Shown: positions 57,934-64,000 of the stretch, piece after piece
How positions within the stretch are numbered: the stretch's first letter is position 1
Layout: each line of letters begins with the position of its first letter
Origin: Lactarius indigo
Lineage: Eukaryota > Basidiomycota > Agaricomycetes > Russulales > Russulaceae
Direction of reading: 5' to 3'
Assembly (NCBI GenBank): GCA_025766275.1
Contig: JAFKAC010000057.1
Location: 248,001 to 312,000, forward strand
Length of the DNA stretch: 64,000 nt
Made by a program: the position numbers and the translations under genes
Notes under the pieces: model-generated
What the model saw: only the letters and a program-made list of their open reading frames with translations
What the model was told of the DNA's origin: nothing
Databases searched by the model: none

Positions 57934-59799
57934 TTACATGTAAGTCTGCCTCTTGGCCTGTGTTTGGTGTGAAAGAAGAGAAAGGGACATTACCTGTAAG
58001 CACAATAGCGCGTCTTCGCACAAGACGCTCAAAAAGTTTGCCTCTCCCGGCGACTCATCGGGTAGCTGGATACCCTGGCGTGTCACTGTCTTTGCCCTTG
58101 AACCTGCTCCACCTGCGCTCGCCCTTCGTGGGGGGTATGAGTCAAGATACAAGACGCCCTCGTCCCAGTTTGGCGGGTACGACAACGCGCGCATGCCGTA
58201 CGTGATCATGCGCGGCTGCATGAGGTACGGCAGTCTGCGGACCGGAGTCGCGTTTGTATCCGCACACCAAGTGGACCACGGTAACACCGCGTCCCTGGCA
58301 GCATCCTTGTTCGCTGCGAAGTGCTCAAGAAGCGCGCGGCCCGGGATATGCAGCTCAAACTGCTCTTCCGCCAAATCGACCGGACTTGTGACGACGCGCA
58401 GCACGACAAGACGCCCGCGGGGGTCGGCATGGAAGGGTGGTGGCGGCGACGGCGCATTACCGCCATCGTCATGGAGTTCGTGTTGTTCCTGCTCCTGCAT
58501 CCGCATTGGCAATGTGTTGCGTCGGACCTGAATGTAGCGTGATGTCGTGGCGCGGTGGATTGGCGGTAACTCCAGCTGGAAGCGCCGGTGCCCTGCTTCC
58601 GCTTTCGTTGCCAGCTCGGTCCCACAGCGCAGATCGTATACGTATATGCTGTCCTCCGAGGAGTCACCATACAGAATGTGATGTTCATCGAGGAAGTCGA
58701 ACGACGAGAAGGTTACATTGGAAATCTTTGGAAATGGATGGGCGAAGTAAGCTCGACATCAGACGGGGACTTTTCCAAAATCGCTTGGTCCCGTACCTGA
58801 TCGGAGACTAGCACCCCTGTCTTCCAGTTCCAGACAGATATGAAGTATATGCGCGTGCCAGCAGCGACGTAATCCCCACATATACAGAGGTTGAAGACAT
58901 CGAAGGACCGATTCAAGTCACCTTTCCACATCTTAAAACTACCCAAATGCCCATCGACCAACGGATGCACAACGTCAGTTGACAGCCTGCGCACACAAAG
59001 CGTACGATTCCTGCCAAGAGAAAATGTAAAAGAAGAGACCGCAATATAAGCTTCCTACCACACCAGGCAGCCGAGGAGAAAGAACCACCCACAATACGTA
59101 AATCAGCAAATCCTGTGCAGCATCAATACACAGATCGCCCGCGTTTGCGGGTAGCCAAAGCATCCACTGGGAGCCTTGGATTCGGCGAAGCGGGGACGGG
59201 ACGCGAATGACGAGCAGATCGAGATGGGCTCCGACGGGGGCCCCGGGCCCGTGTGCGCACCCTGTACCATTGCACGTCCTAGTAAAGACAAGAATATTGC
59301 CCGATGCGGCAGCCGGCGTGCTCCACCCTATGAGCGACGTCGCCCACTCGGGCTGCACCGTGTGGAGGCGTCGCCAAGCCGCGGCGTGGGCGTGCAACAG
59401 CTCGAGCTTCTCGGCCGCGGTCATGGGGCAGCGCGGCTCGTCGCACATCCCGTTTTCGCTCAGGGCAAGTTTGTAGCGCAGGCCCGCCGAACCTTCTATC
59501 ACATTTCTGAAAGTGCGACAAGTCTAACAAAAGAGAGGAAAGACAAAGACAATGAGCACGGTCATGAAATGTGGGCAAAGGGCAAGACGGACCCGTTGAC
59601 ATGCAACCACACTTCTGACGTCGCACCACTCCAAAATCTTGACGATAATCTCCTCTGGGAGAGCGTCAAAATGCGGTGCATTAGGAGGGCAAACTGGTTT
59701 TAACACCAAGCGTGTTGTATTCGGAGGGGTGACCGAGCAAAAACGAGATAGAATGTTGGCCATTGGTTTCCTAGCTAAGGGCGAGGCCGCAAGGACCAA
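57934..59799 (-). CDS. F-box protein, paralogue 3
   Basis: Third member of the F-box family in the window, on the minus strand and without frameshifts. Exons: 59593-59799, 59093-59523, 58797-59010, 57994-58725 and 57934-57957, giving 535 aa if the last 36-nt intron is real. If that segment is retained, the frame stays open and the protein gains 12 residues (LQVMSLSLLSHQTQ). F-box: FDALPEEIIVKILEW...CQRTCRTFRNVI. Later blocks mirror paralogue 1: YKLALSENGMCDE, VIRVPSPLRRIQGS, LCIDAAQDLLIYV, ISVWNWKTGVL, FDFLDEHHIL. A Pro-rich and acidic loop lies near HDDGGNAPSPPPPFHADP. Predicted SCF substrate adaptor. The intron-3 acceptor is less certain than the others. Confidence 0.77.
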
Positions 59800-60057
59800 C
59801 TAGTTCTCTGATCCCACTCTCAAGGACAACCCACTAACAACCCGGGCCTTCAGTTTTCGTATCACTATCACGTGCCAGCGTGTCGTCACGAGCCAGGTAC
59901 CAGATCTATGCTTGACTCGGACCAGACCATTGTGAGCCCTTAGAAATGCAGTGTGGGAGAAGTTGCGAGCGAGGCTACACTATACTATAACGGTTTTCCC
60001 ACTCAGCCATCATTCGTGCACATACTTACTATCAGCAACAACCACTACAGTCACCCC
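59800..60057. other. Divergent intergenic region
   Basis: 258 bp between the starts of F-box paralogue 3 and the STAND-like gene. CTATACTATAAC near 59980-59991 is TATA-like for the plus-strand gene. Confidence 0.4.
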
Positions 60058-62841
60058 ATGTCTCAGAGTCCGGTTCAGACACATCCCTCTTCTTCCTCTT
60101 CTTCCAATTTCCAAGCCATCTTTCATGATTCCTGGAAAGCATATGAGCAGAAAACGAAGAAAAATATCCTTGCGCATCCCTTGACATCTCAGTTACAATC
60201 CTGCAACTCTCCCACTGACGTTCTAGCCGTGCTCTATGACCAAGTCACAGGATTCGACCCATCTAGGCACAGCCGCGGCGAAGATAAGTTTACAAAATGG
60301 TTAGGCCCAACTGTCAATGTCCTGTATGCGCTTGCTACGACCCTCAGTGAGGGCGTCGGACTGGTGAAATCCAACTGGTTGACCTTTCTACGATCTACTT
60401 TCTGAGATCGTATTTCTAGGTATTCTCACCTGCAAAAGTAATTTTTGCCGGTGCTGGCGTCCTTCTCTTTGTCAGTAGATTCTCTCTCGCCAACTGTTCA
60501 GATACTGATCTCTCACAGAAAGAATTCTTGACATCGGATCGACTTACAGATTTAGATGGGGATATCCCTTCATCATATATCCCTCGAGCTTGTCTACACA
60601 CTCATCGCACAAGCTTGCCTGGGTATCTTCCTCTCCTTGGGAGAAGATTTTGGGCCGTCGGAGTCTGAGGGTTGCGACTGCACCAGCAAGTTTCCTCTGG
60701 CAGGATATGCAGCAACATTGGAGGGACCCTGCCCAGTCTGAAGAGGTGTCATTGCACATACAAGACGGATGCAACAACTCTTTGACCCGAACAAACCACA
60801 CTTTTCTGCGTGGACCAAGTTGCACAACGTGGACTGCCTTTCGTCTTGGTCAGGTTCGATAGAGCCTATGGCAGCCCCATCGTACTGCGCTGCATTCTAC
60901 GGATTTCGTTAAATAGTAGGACACCTTCTGATCAAGTACCCACAGTATGCCTGTGCACAAGGTGGTTTTCTTGGGACTGCACTACACTCAACGTCACACC
61001 AGAACCACGTCGAAGTCATGCAGCTGCTCCTCAAGCATGGTGTTGACGCGGACATCTGAGGCATGAACGGGATGACGCCACTGCACATTGCGGCAAATAT
61101 GAGACATGTCGGATTAGTGCCGTGTTTACTTGACCCCAGCGCTAACGTAAGTACCACGGGCGACTGCCTCTTCACTATATCTATCTCTTACGGATACGTT
61201 CGTGTTTTCAGACGCAACTTGAGCGCAACACCAACATCACTCCAGCATACGACATGGGCCGAGTTCAATTGTATGAAGCATCAGGGAGCTTGAGCCCGAT
61301 CTGCGACAATTCCCATATGACGCGGTCTGTACCCAGGCACGGTGCAGACTTGAACGCTATAGATGAGAAAGATAGAACCCCGTTGCACGTTGGACGTCGG
61401 TGCCTGCTCCTCGACCATGGCGCGAATCCAAACGCCGAGGACAAGAAGGGAAGAGTTCTGTTGCACATTGCATCAGCCGCCGGCAAAACAGAGGTCGTGC
61501 AGCTACTCCTTGACCGCGCGCGAATATAGAAAAGAAGGGAAGGACCCCATTCCATGTCGCGTCCCAAGAAAAATTTGAGATCGTACCCCTGCTCTTGACC
61601 GTGGCGCGAACGCAAGTGCCAAGGACAGGATAGGAATTACCCTTTTACACACCGCATCATCCACCGAGAGAACAGAGGTCGTGCACCTTCTCAATTACGG
61701 CGCGGATGCAAATTCCAAGAACGAGGAGAAACGGACCCCGCTGCACCTCGCATCATTCTGGGGGAGAGTAGAGGCTGCGCGCCTACTTCTTGACAATGGC
61801 GCAATCGCAGACACAAGGGACGATGAAGAAGGCACCCCGTTGCACGTTGCATCATCTGCGGGAAGAACAGAGGTCGTGCGTTTACTCCTTGACCGTGGTG
61901 CGGACGCAAATGCCAATGACAAGGCAGGAAGCACGCCGTTGCACCTTGCATCGTTCTAGGGTAGAGTACAGGCTGCGCGTCTGCTGTTCGACAGTGGCGC
62001 GATTACAGATGTCGAGGACAAGAATAGAAGCACCCTGCTGTGTGTGGCATCATCTATGGGGGAAATAGAGGTCGTCCGCTTGCTGCTCAACTGTGGAGCG
62101 AGTGTGAAGTGCGAGGACAAGTCAGGAAGCACCCCGTTGCGCGCCGCATCATTCGTTGGCAAAATCGAAGTCGTGCACCTGCTCCTCGACCATAGCGCGA
62201 ATGCAGCTGTAAAGGCCAAGAAGGGAAGAACCCCGTTGCACGTCGCATCGTCTCAAAAGAAAGGAGATGTCGTGCGTCTGCTGCTCGACCGCGGTGCGGA
62301 CGCGGACACCGAGGACAAAATGGGAAGCACCCCGATGCACCTCGTATCATCTTCATCATCTTCGGAGGAAACGGCGATCGTGCGCCTGCTACTAGAACGT
62401 GGCACGAATGCAGACGCCAAGGACAAGACGGGAAATACTCCGTTGCACCTAGCGTCATTCTGGGGGCGAACAGAGGTCGCGCGTCTGTTTATCTACCATG
62501 GTGCGATCATAGATGTTGAAGACAACGAAGGAAGAACCCCACTGCGCGTGGCATCATCCAGAAGGAAAACAGATGTTGTGCGCCTGCTGCTCAAGCATGG
62601 CGCGAATAAAAATGCCGTGGACAAGGCAGGAAGCACCTCGTTGCACGTCGCATCGCTCCTGGGGAAAACAGAGGTCGTGGGCATCTTGCTCCAAGGTGGC
62701 ATGAATGCACATGTCGAGGACAAGAAGGGAAGGACCCCGTTCCACATCGCTACAGCTCGAGTAAAAACAGAGATCGTGCGCCTGCTGCTCGGTCATGGTG
62801 CGAGTGCGATCGCAGTGGAAAAAAACGGGAATGACATGTAG
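60058..62841 (+). pseudogene. STAND/Goodbye-ankyrin gene, degenerate
   Basis: The N-terminal exon (ATG 60058) encodes a segment like the fungal STAND N-terminal Goodbye domain: IFHDSWKAYEQKTKKNILAH, then FTKWLGPTVNVLYALATTLS and, after an intron, VFSPAKVIFAGAGVLLF. Such proteins are intracellular NLR-like receptors. From about 60880 a long ankyrin array follows, with some 15 repeats of about 33 aa. The array is broken by stops (TAA at about 60909, TGA at about 61060, TAG near 61528 and 61958) and by frameshifts. The last 265 codons (62044-62841) are open, with repeats such as GSTPLRAASFVGKIEVVHLL. The usual central NACHT ATPase region is missing. Most likely a decayed receptor gene, whose last repeats could still be expressed as a fragment. 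Confidence 0.7.
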
Positions 62842-62897
62842 AATCGGGGGAGAAATTCACAATGCACACCTAAATAGAGAAGTAGATGTGTGCGGAT

Positions 62898-63080
62898 CAC
62901 GTTGTGAATGGTAGTTCGTGTGGTAGTCATACCGTGACTGTATAGCCGGAAGGGCGATTGCCGAGGAGTTGTACCCGCATGAGTGCGAAAAAGTCGGGTT
63001 TCCACGCGCGGCATCTCAGAAAAACTGGAAAGGTAGTTTCCTGTCACAGTTCCACGAATACAGTATTTGATACAGCAACT
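62898..63080 (+). repeat. Ankyrin 3'-flank repeat, right copy
   Basis: Counterpart of 54545-54718 in opposite orientation, lying between ankyrin coding sequence and the sedolisin upstream region. Confidence 0.7.
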
Positions 63081-63454
63081 TAAAGCCCTCCTAGTAAGGC
63101 CTCGACTCATTGATTACGGGGAAGCCATGACTATGACATTGAAAGGTGCGCAAACAGCTCACGTCCTGGTGATCGTGACTAAAGGCGAAAGTATGTGCAT
63201 TTGGAAACCTCAAATCCAAGGAAGCTTCGGCTGGATACCGTGACCCCAATGTAGTCTCGCCCGCTGTTTGGTACCGCTCAAGAGCTACGCGTTGCGACCG
63301 GTTTGTACCATACAGGGTCCTGTCATCCTACTTCTAATGCTCTGCTCCCGGGCCCGCGGGTGCAGGCGCTTCGGTCTATACACGGAACAAGCGTTTCCGT
63401 ATTTAGAGCACTCACAACCTCTAGTAAATTGCAGGGAACTTCCTCCCCCTAATC
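63081..63454 (+). repeat. Sedolisin 5' flank, right copy
   Basis: Matches the reverse complement of 57172-57570, including the region before the ATG. Contains the presumed promoter of the second sedolisin copy. Confidence 0.7.
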
Positions 63455-64000
63455 ATGCACTACCCTTGGATCTCTCTCATCTCCACCCTTTCTGCAGTCC
63501 CTTTCGCCGACCTCGCTACCGTTCCTCCACCACCTTGGGGAGACATACGTGTCAAACACACATGGGACACCGTCCCGGAAAATTGGGAGTGTCTCGGTCC
63601 CCCTCCTGCCGGTACCACCATCAATCTCAACATCGCGCTCAAACCAGACCGCGACGACGCATTGATCGAAGCGCTCTACGAAGTCAGCAATCCCGAGCAT
63701 GAAAGGCACGTCGTCCTCACCACTCCTCCACTTGTGCTCGTACTTACCTGTTCCGCTACTCCGTTTCAGGTATCGCGCACACTTATCCAGGGAGCAGGTC
63801 GCCGAGCTTGTTGCGCCACGCCAAGACACGCTCGAGCTCGTCCACTCGTGGCTTCAACACCATGGTGTACCTTCCTCCTCGATTTCACCATCACACGGCG
63901 GAGGCTGGCTGAAGATCAGCGGCGTGCCCGTGTCCCAAGCTGACGAGCTGCTCTCCGCTTCGTACCAGCTCTATAGGCATGTCGAGGCAAACGAGACTGA
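63455..64000 (+). CDS. Second sedolisin copy, partial (runs off window)
   Basis: Close paralogue of the gene at 55066-57171, here on the plus strand. Exon 1, 63455-63705, encodes signal peptide MHYPWISLISTLSAVPFADL and the start of the pro-domain (HTWDTVPENWECLGPPP). The intron again begins with GC (GAAAG|GCACGT) and ends at the AG before 63770. Exon 2 continues (RYRAHLSREQVAEL...GGGWLKISGVPVSQADELLS) to the window edge within the pro-domain, so the catalytic part is not visible. About 95% of residues match the first copy over this stretch by eye; whether the remainder is intact cannot be judged. Confidence 0.88.

Noticed and set aside
60544..60825. Minus-strand cysteine-rich frame (CMC...CCCISC...CDEC) that looks like a zinc protein
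   Set aside because: Tempting, but it is antisense to the degenerating STAND-ankyrin gene, no family was recognised, and no splice or promoter support was found.

Overview
The window reads as nuclear DNA of an agaricomycete (mushroom-forming) basidiomycete. Genes are cut by many short introns of about 45-75 bp. The gene families are typical of that group: Plavaka-type transposases, chromodomain Ty3/gypsy elements, arrestin-like and F-box expansions, a sedolisin, and STAND/ankyrin genes. No rRNA, convincing tRNA or CRISPR was seen. Layout: (1) 0.4-11.6 kb: two divergent genes of unknown function. A 554-aa cysteine-motif protein lies on the minus strand. A 376-aa repeat protein on the plus strand is split by a complete, very young Ty3/gypsy chromovirus at 2742-10429, with 464-bp LTRs and target duplication ATGAC. 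(2) 11.8-15.1 kb: a minisatellite of 44-bp units. (3) 15.3-19.6 kb: the 3' two thirds of a second, different chromovirus. (4) 19.6-32.5 kb: two Plavaka-type DNA transposon copies in inverted orientation around a 2.66-kb piece of an ABC-C transporter gene. The right copy is complete (about 6.1 kb). The left copy is cut off by the second chromovirus. The 4.08 kb they share appear identical, and both carry the same premature TGA. (5) 33.4-41.2 kb: three tandem arrestin-like genes with the same five-exon structure; the third has a 1-bp frameshift. (6) 44.1-49.3 kb: two tandem F-box genes, the second with two 1-bp frameshifts; a third paralogue lies at 57.9-59.8 kb on the minus strand. (7) 49.7-51.7 kb: a CaMK-type kinase on the minus strand. 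(8) 53.1-53.3 kb: a tiny three-exon metallothionein gene that can only be seen by splicing by eye. (9) 54.7-64.0 kb: an intact secreted sedolisin (S53 peptidase), a degenerate STAND/ankyrin gene, and the start of a second sedolisin. Flanking homologies show that ankyrin/sedolisin cassettes were duplicated and inverted. The left half is mainly mobile DNA, with nested insertions that have disrupted two genes. The right half is host DNA rich in tandem paralogues. The most notable items are the self-priming and -1 frameshift signals of the first chromovirus, the inverted Plavaka pair inside one ABC gene, a Plavaka cargo gene, and the hidden metallothionein. Exon boundaries come from reading splice signals and checking that codon phases close. 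Family names come from remembered motifs, not from database searches.
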